NCBI GenBank assembly: GCA_024277855.1
Contig: JAJRUJ010000075.1
Location: 30,401-94,400, forward strand
Direction: 5' to 3'
Source of the DNA: Candidatus Zixiibacteriota bacterium
GTDB taxonomy: Bacteria > Zixibacteria > MSB-5A5 > WJJR01 > JAJRUJ01
DNA: 64,000 nucleotides
Shown here: piece after piece, positions 1 to 9,050 of the stretch
Layout of the letters: every line of letters starts with the position of its first letter
How positions within the stretch are numbered: the stretch's first letter is position 1
The notes under the pieces: generated by a model
Seen by the model: the letters and a program-made list of their open reading frames with translations, nothing else
Told to the model about the DNA's origin: nothing
Database searches by the model: none
Position numbers and translations under genes: made by a program

Positions 1-152
1 GGACATTCCCGGCAGGAGCATTAACTCTCAATGACATTCAGTTTCGACTATCATCTCACGGATCGTCTATCCCGATCCCGGGAGGCAAGATGTAAGACTT
101 AAAGCCGGAAGTCAATTCCCCGACAGTTTGAAGGGAGGTTTGATTCGCCGGA

Positions 153-1268
153 TTAATCCAATTCCAACATACGTTCCAGGGAGAGGCGCGCCGAGTTCTT
201 GATCTTTTCGTCGACTAAAATTTCATTGGTTTGACCGAGAAAATCGAGGGTATAGGCCAGATCGGCCAGCGTCGTGCGGTACATATTCACACAAAGCGGG
301 CAGCCCTTGCCGGAAAGTTCGACAACCGTTTTGTCGGGGAAATCGTCAGCCAGTCGGGAAATCAGGTTCAGTTCGGTGCCGATGGCAATCGTCGATCCGG
401 CCGGTTGTTGATCCACAAAATTGACAATAAACGAGGTCGAACCGACTGCGTCGGCGCTCTGTACCACTTCGGGTATACATTCCGGATGAACAACGATTTT
501 CACACCGGGGAACCGCTCACGCATCCGGACCAGATGCTCCGGCCGGAAACTCGTGTGCACGTGACAATAACCCTTCCAGAGGATGATCCTGGTCTTGTCG
601 GTGATCTCCGGCGGAGTCGCCGAATGGGCGGGGTCGAAAGTCACAATCTGATTGTCGGGGATACCCATGCCGTGCGCAGTGTTATAACCGAGATTCTCAT
701 CGGGAAAGAAAAAAACCCGCTTCGCGCGGGCGAAAGCCCACTCAAACGCTTTTTGGGCATTCGAGGAGGTGCAAATCAAACCGCCATGGTCACCGACAAA
801 GGCCTTTAACGCCGCCGCAGAGTTCATATAGGAAATGGGAACGGTTTCGCCGTCGCCGGCAACGATTCCCCAGGCCCGCGTGACCGCATTCATCGGCGAC
901 ATGTCGGCCATTGGGCAGCCCGCGTAAAGATTGGGCAAAAAGACCTGCTGGTCGTCCCGACAAAGAATCCGCGCCGCTTCGGCCATAAAATGAACACCGC
1001 AAAAAACGATAAACCGGGCTTCTTTCTCCTCGGCCGCCTTACGCGAAAGGTAATACGAGTCACCGACGATATCGCCCAGGCGCACGATCTCTTTGCGCTG
1101 GTAGTGGTGGGTTAAAATGGTCAGTTTGCCCCCCAGCAACTGTTTGCGCTCTTTAATGGCGGCTTTCAAATCATCGGCCGCGCGGTTTTGATAGATCTTC
1201 GGCGCTGAATTGTACATGCTGAAATATCGCCCTTCTTGCCTCGGTTGCCCTCTGGTCAAGATACGCAA
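153..1268 (-). CDS. nadA: Quinolinate synthase NadA (actual start possibly ~1217, MYNSAPK...)
   Basis: Protein reads as NadA: LTHHYQRKEIVRLGDIVGDSYYLSRKA, FCGVHFMAEAARIL, conserved Cys, VHPEC, GKGCPLCVNMYRTTL. Confidence 0.95.
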   Translation of the reverse strand: MRILTRGQPRQEGRYFSMYNSAPKIYQNRAADDLKAAIKERKQLLGGKLTILTHHYQRKEIVRLGDIVGDSYYLSRKAAEEKEARFIVFCGVHFMAEAARILCRDDQQVFLPNLYAGCPMADMSPMNAVTRAWGIVAGDGETVPISYMNSAAALKAFVGDHGGLICTSSNAQKAFEWAFARAKRVFFFPDENLGYNTAHGMGIPDNQIVTFDPAHSATPPEITDKTRIILWKGYCHVHTSFRPEHLVRMRERFPGVKIVVHPECIPEVVQSADAVGSTSFIVNFVDQQPAGSTIAIGTELNLISRLADDFPDKTVVELSGKGCPLCVNMYRTTLADLAYTLDFLGQTNEILVDEKIKNSARLSLERMLELD

Positions 1269-1293
1269 CGATGATCGGCAATTTTGACAAAAC

Positions 1294-1683
1294 TCACCCG
1301 GTTTTGCCGGCCCGGTCGAGGGTCTTTTTGATCAGGGTTTCGGCGAATTGACTGCAGGTAATTTTGTTTTCCGGCAGGCCGCCGAGATGTGCGGCGACGG
1401 CCGCGTTTTTGATCTTGAGCGCTTCGCTAATTGTCTTACCCACCAGCAGTTCAGTCAACGCCGACGACGAAGCAATCGCCGCGCCGCAACCGTAAGTTTT
1501 GAACTGTGCCGCGATAATCCGATCGCCCTCGAGCTTGAGATAAAGTTTAATCAGGTCGCCGCAGGGACCGTTACGCACCAGCCCCACCGCATCGGCGTCA
1601 ACCAGCTCGCCGCAATTACGCGGATTCTGAAAATGGTCGAGGGCGAGTTCATTAAACCCGCCTGATTTAGTGGGTCTGTCCAT
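1294..1683 (-). CDS. NifU/IscU-like Fe-S cluster assembly scaffold
   Basis: DHFQNPRNCGEL, NGPCGDLIKLYL, YGCGAAIASSSALTELLVGKT motifs of the IscU/NifU N-terminal family. Confidence 0.9.
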   Translation of the reverse strand: MDRPTKSGGFNELALDHFQNPRNCGELVDADAVGLVRNGPCGDLIKLYLKLEGDRIIAAQFKTYGCGAAIASSSALTELLVGKTISEALKIKNAAVAAHLGGLPENKITCSQFAETLIKKTLDRAGKTG

Positions 1684-2069
1684 CGTTTGGCACCCGGGTC
1701 GAGCCGGTAAGATATATGCCGAATTCGATTTGTCAAACGAGTCCGGTAGTGAAAGTGATCCTCCCCTATACCCTGGCGTACGGTTGGGTGGGGATTGTCT
1801 GGCGCCCGCGTATCTTTTGCCATGGTTGCGGTGCGAACATTATCTGACTGCTTGACAATAGTGGATGATAAGTATATCAGTTTACCGGTTACGAAAAACA
1901 AACGGAAGGATTGATACTCAATGTATTGCCGTCGCAAAACCTGAATCCGGCTGATGGAGGCAGTTCAGTCTCCGCAGTCCCCAATCTGCAAGCTCCCCCT
2001 CGTCTTACGCTGAGCCGCTTTCGCGGGTCGGTGGGGAGAGCCTGTCGACAACCGTGAAAGGGGCTATTC

Positions 2070-3350
2070 ATGTCCACCAGTTATCGCCCGATGTGGGAAA
2101 AACTCGGTCTCGATCTCGAGGCACATGATGCATTACTTGCCATGCTCGGTCGTGCCTACCAGGATATTTTTCTTTCGCAACCGGGTCGACCCGACGGGAT
2201 GGCATATTTTGATTTTGTGGTGAGTGAAGTACACGGCCAACGAATCAAAGAACTTATCGAGGCCCAGGAACAAGGTCGCAAAGTGATCGGGGCGTTCTGT
2301 GTATTTGTCCCCGAGGAGTTGGTCCTGGCCCTGGACGGCATCCTGGTTGGGCTATGCACCGGCGCGGAGTTTGCCGGTGATGATGTGGAAAAATATCTCC
2401 CCCGTAATGTCTGTGCCCTGATTAAAAGTGCCTTCGGCTTTGCGCTGGCCGATGTTTGCCCGTACATCAAAGCCAGTGATATGATTGTGGGCGAAAATAC
2501 CTGTGACGGGAAAAAGAAATCATACGAGATCCTCGGTAATCTTGTCGAGAATCTATATGTGATGGATCTCCCGCAAACCAAGCAGACACAGGGCCGGGAG
2601 TTGCTCAAGGCCGAATATCGGCGCTTCATGGTGCGGCTTGAAGAACTCACCGGTAAACGGATCACCGCCGCAAAACTCAAAGAGGCGATCTGCACGGTCA
2701 ATGCCAAGCGCAAGGCGGTCCAACGACTCGCGGCACTGCGTTCGGCCGACCCGGCCCCGATCTCCGGTTTGGATGCCTTGTTGATCAACCAAATCTATTT
2801 CTATGACGACCCGGTTCGTTTCACCGAGTCGGCCAACACAATTTGTGACGAGTTGGAAAACAGGATTGCCGACAAGGCGGGTATCGCTCCGAAAAATACC
2901 CCCCGTATTCTCATCTCCGGTTGCCCGATGGCGGTGCCCAATTGGAAAGTACCGGCAATTGTTGAAAACACCAATGCCGTTATTGTCGGGGAGGAATCCT
3001 GTGTCGGCGAGCGGGGCACGCGCAATCTGACCAGCGATTGCGGTACGACGGTCGAAGACCTGCTGGACAATATCGTTGAGCGTTATTTCCAGATTGATTG
3101 TGCGGTATTTACGCCGAACCAATCCCGGTTGGATCATCTTGAACAAATGGCCGAGGCGTATCGGGCCGACGGGGTTATTCACTATTGCCTGCAATTTTGT
3201 CACCCGTACCAGATTGAGGCCGGCCCGGTCGAGAATGCTCTGGAGGAAGCCGGTATTCCAACATTGAGAATCGACACCGATTATGGTCAGGAAGATGTCG
3301 AGCAAATCAGAACCAGGGTCGAGGCCTTTGTCGAACGGATTGGCGGGTAA
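2070..3350 (+). CDS. 2-hydroxyacyl-CoA dehydratase family protein, probably a double-cubane-cluster (DCCP/YjiM-like) reductase component
   Basis: HgdB/FldB-type sequence with conserved Cys (GAFCVFVPEEL, GLCTGAEF, ADVCPYIKASD, GENTCDGKKKSYE, GEESCVGER, YCLQFCHPYQIE); single-subunit arrangement followed directly by an activase gene. Confidence 0.85.
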   Translation: MSTSYRPMWEKLGLDLEAHDALLAMLGRAYQDIFLSQPGRPDGMAYFDFVVSEVHGQRIKELIEAQEQGRKVIGAFCVFVPEELVLALDGILVGLCTGAEFAGDDVEKYLPRNVCALIKSAFGFALADVCPYIKASDMIVGENTCDGKKKSYEILGNLVENLYVMDLPQTKQTQGRELLKAEYRRFMVRLEELTGKRITAAKLKEAICTVNAKRKAVQRLAALRSADPAPISGLDALLINQIYFYDDPVRFTESANTICDELENRIADKAGIAPKNTPRILISGCPMAVPNWKVPAIVENTNAVIVGEESCVGERGTRNLTSDCGTTVEDLLDNIVERYFQIDCAVFTPNQSRLDHLEQMAEAYRADGVIHYCLQFCHPYQIEAGPVENALEEAGIPTLRIDTDYGQEDVEQIRTRVEAFVERIGG

Positions 3351-3352
3351 TC

Positions 3353-4240
3353 ATGCGATATGCCGGTCTCGACATCGGCTCCCGGACGATCAAGCTTGTT
3401 GTACGGGAGCAAGGCGAAATTACCCTGGATCGGGTGGTCGATGCCATCGTCAGCCCGCTGGATGTTTGTCGCAATCTTCTCGATGGGTTGGCGTATGACC
3501 GTCTTGTTGTTTCCGGATATGGTCGCCACCTGTTCAGTAGTTACTGGGACTGCGACGTGATTACCGAGATTAAGGCGGTTGCGCTGGGAGTGCGTTGCCA
3601 GCGATCAACAACTCGGACAATTGTTGACATTGGTGGTCAGGATACAAAGACGATCGCGCTCGATGATTCGGGCGCGGTCAGAAAATTTGCGATGAACGAC
3701 CGTTGTGCGGCGGGCACCGGACGGTTTCTTGAAGTTATGGCCACCGCCTTATCATTTTCACGCGAGGATTTTATTCTGGCCGCATTGTCGGCCGAAAGGG
3801 CCGCCACCGTGAATGCGATGTGTACGGTCTTTGCCGAATCCGAGGTCATCTCGCAGGTTGCCCGCGGCTTCCCGCCGGCCGAAATCGCCCTGGGTATCCA
3901 TCGGGCCATTGCCGGTCGGACTGTTGCTTTAATGAAAACCATGCCGATCGAGGACGATATTGTATTCGTGGGCGGTGGTGCGCTCAATCCCTGCTTGCAC
4001 CGACTTATCGGAGAGCAATTCAATTCCGCCGTGTGGATACCCGCGCGTCCGCAATCGGTGACCGCGTTAGGGTGTGCATTATATGCCGAGAGTTTATCGT
4101 CCCGCTTGAAAGAGCCGGGACGCGATCAAATACAGCGCCATCGCACCCAGCAGGCCCTCGAAAAGGATCAGGAACAACTTCGCCGGCATCCGGAAGAGAA
4201 TACGTTTGCCAATCAGCGTCCCGCCGACAACACAGACTGA
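3353..4240 (+). CDS. Acyl-CoA dehydratase activase (HgdC/BcrAD/BadFG ATPase family)
   Basis: LDIGSRTIKLVV, DIGGQDTKTIAL, NDRCAAGTGRFLE, FAESEVISQVARG, FVGGGALN: activase motifs; 2 bp after the previous ORF. Confidence 0.92.
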   Translation: MRYAGLDIGSRTIKLVVREQGEITLDRVVDAIVSPLDVCRNLLDGLAYDRLVVSGYGRHLFSSYWDCDVITEIKAVALGVRCQRSTTRTIVDIGGQDTKTIALDDSGAVRKFAMNDRCAAGTGRFLEVMATALSFSREDFILAALSAERAATVNAMCTVFAESEVISQVARGFPPAEIALGIHRAIAGRTVALMKTMPIEDDIVFVGGGALNPCLHRLIGEQFNSAVWIPARPQSVTALGCALYAESLSSRLKEPGRDQIQRHRTQQALEKDQEQLRRHPEENTFANQRPADNTD

Positions 4241-4834
4241 CAATCCCAGCAGGAGTGGCCAATTCGCCCCAAAATTAAATCCAAGCGAAATGAACGCCGG
4301 GATTTTGAGCAGATGCCCCCAGGCCAGGCAGACCGCCTGGGTGCCGATAATTTCCTCTTTGGTAAATTCATCCCGCAGAAAAAACGGTGCGCCCAATGGG
4401 CCGGTCGCCCCGACAAAAATACCCAGGAAACCGATGCCTACCCCGGCGAAAGGGTACAGCCACAACGGCAGATTGTGCAGGCGCGGCGCTTTCCGCCGCC
4501 AAAACAGAAACAGCAGGATCAAGACTCCGACCGCCGGGCGAAACCAGCCCATCTTTTCCCCGGACCAGACCCGGGTCGCCAGCAGTACGCCGATAACCAT
4601 CGTCGGCGCCAGCGCAAGAACATATTTCCACCGCATGTACCGGCGCATCGTGATTGAGCGGGTGCCGGTCGAGACCATTTGGATTGCTCCGTGTAATGGC
4701 ACGACCATTGCGGCGGGTAACATTGCCGCCATAATCGAAATGAGCGTCACCCCGCCGGCCATCCCCAGCACACCGGAGATCGCCGCGGTAATCAGCGCGG
4801 CAACCAGCAGGACGATTGTTTCAGTAAGACCCAT
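4094..4834 (-). CDS. TauE/SafE family sulfite exporter-like membrane permease
   Basis: Multi-TM protein: GLTETIVLLVAALITAAISGVLGMAGGVTLISIMAAMLP...; GTQAVCLAWGHLLKIPAFISLGF; TauE-like topology. Confidence 0.85.
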   Translation of the reverse strand: MGLTETIVLLVAALITAAISGVLGMAGGVTLISIMAAMLPAAMVVPLHGAIQMVSTGTRSITMRRYMRWKYVLALAPTMVIGVLLATRVWSGEKMGWFRPAVGVLILLFLFWRRKAPRLHNLPLWLYPFAGVGIGFLGIFVGATGPLGAPFFLRDEFTKEEIIGTQAVCLAWGHLLKIPAFISLGFNFGANWPLLLGLSVCVVGGTLIGKRILFRMPAKLFLILFEGLLGAMALYLIASRLFQAGR

Positions 4835-4888
4835 CTTCTCAAAATAGTCTAATCAAAGCCGTATTGCCTCCTTTGTCCTGACACAAAA

Positions 4889-4913
4889 AAGCCCGGCCGA
4901 ATCGGCCGGGCTT
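4889..4913. terminator. Bidirectional intrinsic terminator-like hairpin
   Basis: AAGCCCGGCCGA-A-TCGGCCGGGCTT perfect stem preceded by an A-run; lies between tauE-like and ppdK (3' end of the minus-strand ppdK). Confidence 0.75.
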
Positions 4914-4940
4914 GGTAAGCATCGAAATGTCAGCTTCAGA

Positions 4941-7835
4941 CTATCGGGAATCCGAACCTTTTAATCCTTTATCTTTGGCTTTTAGAACTGCCTGGGCCGC
5001 CGCGAGACGGGCAATCGGCACCCGGTAGGGCGAACAGCTCACATAATCCAACCCGATTTTGTGGCAGAATTCAATCGTCGTTGGGTCGCCGCCATGTTCA
5101 CCGCAAATCCCGGTTTTGAGTTTTTTGCGGGTGGCGCGGCCTTTCGTCACCGCCATTTCCACCAGTTGCCCCACCCCGGCTTCATCAAGCGTTACAAACG
5201 GGTCGGCAGGGAGAATACCCTTCTCGACATAATAGCCGAGGAATTTCCCGGCATCATCGCGCGAAAACCCCATCGTCATCTGGGTCAGGTCGTTGGTGCC
5301 AAAACTGAAGAAATCCGCCTGCTCGGCCACCTGGTCGGCGGTGAGGGCCGCGCGCGGCACCTCGATCATTGTTCCGATCAGGTAATCGAGTTTCACCTTA
5401 TATTTTTTAATCATTGCCGTGGCGACTTGCTCGACCAACTGTCGCTGATTTTCCAACTCTTTTACCGAGCCGACCAGCGGGATCATTACTTCCGGCCGGA
5501 CTTTCTCACCGTTGCGGGTGAGTTCGCAGGCCGCGGCAAAAATCGCTTTGGCCTGCATCTCGGTAATCTCGGGGAAAGTAATCCCCAACCGGCAGCCCCG
5601 ATGTCCGAGCATGGGGTTGGCCTCGTGTAACTCCTCCAGCCGTTGCAGGATATGCTCGTTTTTCTTGATCTTTTCTTTGATCTCGAGCGATTCTTCGTAC
5701 CCCGCCTCGGCTTCCTGGGCGGTGAGTTCCTCGATCTCTTTTTTGACTGTCTCCCGGTCGGGAAGGAACTCATGCAACGGTGGATCAAGCGTCCGGATCG
5801 TTACCGGCCGGCCGGCCATTGCTTTGAAGATGCCCTTAAAATCAGCTTTCTGGTACGGCATTAATTTTTGTAACGCCACTTGACGCTCCTCGACCGAATC
5901 GGCCAGGATCATCCGTTGCATGTGCGCCAGCCGTTCTTTGACAAAAAACATATGCTCGGTACGGCAGAGGCCGATTCCCTCCGCGCCGAACTTGACTGCC
6001 TGCACAGCATCGGCCGGGGTGTCGGCGTTGGTTCGCACACCGAGTTTCCGCGTCTTGTCGGCCCACGACATAAAGGTGGCGAATTCGCCGGAAAGTTCCG
6101 GTTCAATGGTGGGCACTTCGCCAACCATTACTTCGCCGGTCGAACCATTCAAACTGATTATATCGCGTTCCCGGATCACCGTTGAGCCCACCGTAAAATT
6201 CTTCTTGGCCATGTTGACCCGCAGACTCTCGGTCCCGGCCACGCAGCATTTCCCCATCCCCCGCGCCACCACCGCCGCATGCGAGGTCATCCCGCCGCGC
6301 GCGGTGAGAATACCGACCGCCGCGGCCATCCCGTGGATATCATCCGGGTTGGTTTCCTGCCGCACCAGGATCACTTTGGTTCCTTTGGCCGCGCGTTTGA
6401 CCGCGTCATCCGCCGTAAAAACCACCTGACCCGACGCGGCGCCCGGAGAGGCGGCCAGACCATGGGCAATGACCAGCGCATCGGCGGCGGGATCGATCCG
6501 GGGATGCAGCAATTGGTCAAGGTCTTCCGGGGCCAGACGCATCAGCGCCTCTTCTTTGGTGATCAGTTTTTCTTTGACCATGTCCACCGCGATCTTCACT
6601 GCCGCCTGGACCGTGCGCTTGCCGGTCCGGGTTTGCAACATAAACAGCTCGCCGTCCTGGACGGTAAACTCAAAATCCTGCATATCCTTATAGTGCTTTT
6701 CGAGCCGCGTGGTAATGTTGATTAGTTTTTTGAATACCTTGGGCATTTCCACGCCCAATTGCGTAATCGGCTTCGGCGTGCGGATCCCCGCGACCACATC
6801 TTCACCCTGCGAATTATCCAGGTATTCACCGTAAAACTGCTTTTCTCCGGTTGACGGGTTCCGGGTAAAACCGACGCCGCTTCCCGAGGTCGGCCCCATG
6901 TTGCCGAAGACCATTGTTTGCACGTTGACCGCCGTGCCGAGTCCCCGCGGGATATTATTGAGTTTACGATAGGTGATTGCGCGCGGATTATTCCATGATT
7001 TGAAGACAGCGTCACGCGCCATTTCCAACTGCACATATGGGTCGTCGGGGAGCGCTTCGCCGGAGCGGCGGCGGATCAACCGCTTGAAATCAGAGATAAT
7101 CGCCTTGAGATCGTCGATCGGCAGCGAGGTGTCTTTTTTGACCCGCCGGGCCTCTTTTTTCCTGGTCAGGATTTTCTCGAATGCTTCTTTGTCGATGCCC
7201 ATCACCACATTGCCGAACATCTGGATAAACCGACGATACGAATCATAGGCAAATCGCTCATTGTTCGTCCGGGCGATCATCCCCTTGAGTGTCTTATCGT
7301 TCAGGCCGAGATTGAGTACGGTGTCCATCATTCCCGGCATGGAAAATTTTGCGCCCGAGCGCACTGAAACCAACAGCTGATTTTCCGGGTCGCCAAACGT
7401 CTGCCCGGTTAACTTTTCCAGGCGGACGATATATTCGTTGATCTGCGCCTTGATCTCACGCGGGATGCGCATGCCATTCTCATAAAACAACGTGCAGACG
7501 TCGGTGGAGATAGTGAAGCCCGGAGGAACGTTCAACTTGGCTTTGGTCATCTGGGCAAGACCGGCGCCTTTGCCGCCCAGGATATCTTTCATCCCACCAT
7601 CACCCTCGGCCTTCCCGCCGCCGAAGAAATACAAATACTGCCCCTCCAGTTTAACCTTCTTCTTTGTCGCCTTGGTCCTGGCGGGAGCTTTTTTCTTCGG
7701 TGCGTCGGTTTTTTTCTTCATTGATGTTTTTGTCTTCTTTGGTTTAGCCGTGGCTTTGGTTTTGGCTTTTTTCGTGCCGACCTTCTTCGCGGGTGTCTTG
7801 GTTTTCTTGGTAGATTTTTTCTTGGCCTTGGGCAT
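4941..7835 (-). CDS. ppdK: Pyruvate, phosphate dikinase with N-terminal Lys/Ala/Pro/Thr-rich extension
   Basis: PPDK motifs: GGKGAGLAQM, TARGGMTSHAAVVARGMGKCCVAG, EGIGLCRTEHMF, MLGHRGCRLGI, SFGTNDLTQMT, GICGEHGGDP. First ~63 aa are a low-complexity Lys-rich tail. Confidence 0.96.
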   Translation of the reverse strand: MPKAKKKSTKKTKTPAKKVGTKKAKTKATAKPKKTKTSMKKKTDAPKKKAPARTKATKKKVKLEGQYLYFFGGGKAEGDGGMKDILGGKGAGLAQMTKAKLNVPPGFTISTDVCTLFYENGMRIPREIKAQINEYIVRLEKLTGQTFGDPENQLLVSVRSGAKFSMPGMMDTVLNLGLNDKTLKGMIARTNNERFAYDSYRRFIQMFGNVVMGIDKEAFEKILTRKKEARRVKKDTSLPIDDLKAIISDFKRLIRRRSGEALPDDPYVQLEMARDAVFKSWNNPRAITYRKLNNIPRGLGTAVNVQTMVFGNMGPTSGSGVGFTRNPSTGEKQFYGEYLDNSQGEDVVAGIRTPKPITQLGVEMPKVFKKLINITTRLEKHYKDMQDFEFTVQDGELFMLQTRTGKRTVQAAVKIAVDMVKEKLITKEEALMRLAPEDLDQLLHPRIDPAADALVIAHGLAASPGAASGQVVFTADDAVKRAAKGTKVILVRQETNPDDIHGMAAAVGILTARGGMTSHAAVVARGMGKCCVAGTESLRVNMAKKNFTVGSTVIRERDIISLNGSTGEVMVGEVPTIEPELSGEFATFMSWADKTRKLGVRTNADTPADAVQAVKFGAEGIGLCRTEHMFFVKERLAHMQRMILADSVEERQVALQKLMPYQKADFKGIFKAMAGRPVTIRTLDPPLHEFLPDRETVKKEIEELTAQEAEAGYEESLEIKEKIKKNEHILQRLEELHEANPMLGHRGCRLGITFPEITEMQAKAIFAAACELTRNGEKVRPEVMIPLVGSVKELENQRQLVEQVATAMIKKYKVKLDYLIGTMIEVPRAALTADQVAEQADFFSFGTNDLTQMTMGFSRDDAGKFLGYYVEKGILPADPFVTLDEAGVGQLVEMAVTKGRATRKKLKTGICGEHGGDPTTIEFCHKIGLDYVSCSPYRVPIARLAAAQAVLKAKDKGLKGSDSR

Positions 7836-7890
7836 ATGCCCTCCTCACCTATCTCCGCAATAAATATTATTCACCGAGGGATATTATTCT

Positions 7891-8065
7891 TTATCCGGGA
7901 GTCCGGAGCGCAGAGCTGGGTTGGGGCCGGATCGGCAAGCTGAAAGGGCTGTGATCGTACTGGCGCGAATCTTTGGTAAACGTGTTGTCTCCCCGGCCTG
8001 TCCGGAGGGCAGACGCGAGACATGGCCCTCAGCGAGCTTCCATCTCTGCGCCGGGCTAAGGACGA
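7891..8065 (-). ncRNA. Candidate structured RNA / 5' leader upstream of ppdK (family not recognised)
   Basis: Nested complementary segments: 7900-7919 pairs with 8040-8057 (AGTCCGG..CGCAGAG..TGG with CCA..CTCTGCG..CCGGGCT), and 7939-7949 pairs with 8025-8033, plus an inner GTCT..AGAC hairpin at 7987-8014. No ORF of note. Confidence 0.4.
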
Positions 8066-8350
8066 TCACATGGTAAACAACCGCTCTCCGGCGATAATTT
8101 TCTCCAGCATTCTGATGGTTTTCTCAACCGGCGCATGCATGAGATCGTGCGTGTTGAATGTCCCTTTGTAGGGGGACTGTGGCATGGCGGCTAATTCTTT
8201 GCGTCGTCTGGCCGCGGCGCCGAGCGCCTTTTTGGCGACAGATCCCGTCACTTTTGTTTTTTCACTTCTGGTGGTCGTTGTCTTCTTCTTGGGGGAAGAC
8301 GAAGTTCTGGCGGTGGAATTTGCTTTCGTCTTCTTCTTTTTGTCTTTCAC
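8066..8350 (-). CDS. Small Lys-rich protein of unknown function (GTG start at 8350 preferred over the longer ORF to 8449)
   Basis: GGAGGT Shine-Dalgarno just upstream of the GTG (acggaggtggctGTGAAAGAC); MKDKKKKTKANSTARTSSSPKKKTTTT... followed by a less biased C-terminus (YKGTFNTHDLMHAPVEKTIRMLEKIIAGERLFTM). Confidence 0.6.
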   Translation of the reverse strand: MKDKKKKTKANSTARTSSSPKKKTTTTRSEKTKVTGSVAKKALGAAARRRKELAAMPQSPYKGTFNTHDLMHAPVEKTIRMLEKIIAGERLFTM

Positions 8351-9050
8351 AGCCACCTCCGTGGGCAGTAGAGGGTCTCCTGACCGGCCTCTCTTTCCCT
8401 TGAAATCAGCATAACGATAAATAATATAAAAAGTTACGTGAAAACTCAAGGGCGAGTTTCGAAACCATCCTATTTAGTTAAGCGACCGTATGATTTTCAT
8501 AGCGTTAGGAAAATCAACAGATGTGCCAAACCCCTCTCTTCGTGGTTAAAGTTCTCGACTCCCTTAACTCAATACAACAACGTGGGTTAGGAGAACTGTT
8601 CTGCCAATGATCGCTGTGATATCAATATCCCCTCATCCCTCTGTGAGGCCCATTTCCCCAACCTGGTCTGCCGAATACGGCAAAAAATGCAGTCATAATC
8701 GCAGCTAACCGGTATCGACAAGCCCCCCTCTCGACCGTTGCTTCAAGTTCCCCTGCCACTATAGTATACAGCTTTTTTGACAAGATGTCTCCAGAAAATT
8801 GCAATTTGTGCTATTTTTCTCTTGCCGGGTTGGCTGGGGGGCTGGAAGGACCGGCAGTCCGGGAAAAAACCGACGTCGATAGTGTAAATCCGAGGATTTA
8901 AGAACCGGTCAGTACTGTAGGAAATGGCGGGCTTGCGGATTGTCGGGTGAGAAAAACGGTAGAATATGCGTCGATGATTACAAATGCCGCACTCTGCATG
9001 CCTGTCCGGGTGCCGATTCCCGGACAGACACGCAAATGCGAGCCGGTAAT

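Noticed and set aside
231-809. Long ORFs antisense to housekeeping genes throughout the window (e.g. 231-809 +, 5061-5630 +, 11962-12822 +, 39492-40511 +, 42584-43609 +)
   Set aside because: They are shadow ORFs produced by codon bias opposite well-identified proteins; no recognisable domains and no credible start context.
1551-1937. 128-aa minus-strand ORF overlapping the NifU-like gene
   Set aside because: Out-of-frame with the well-supported NifU-like protein and lacking domain similarity.
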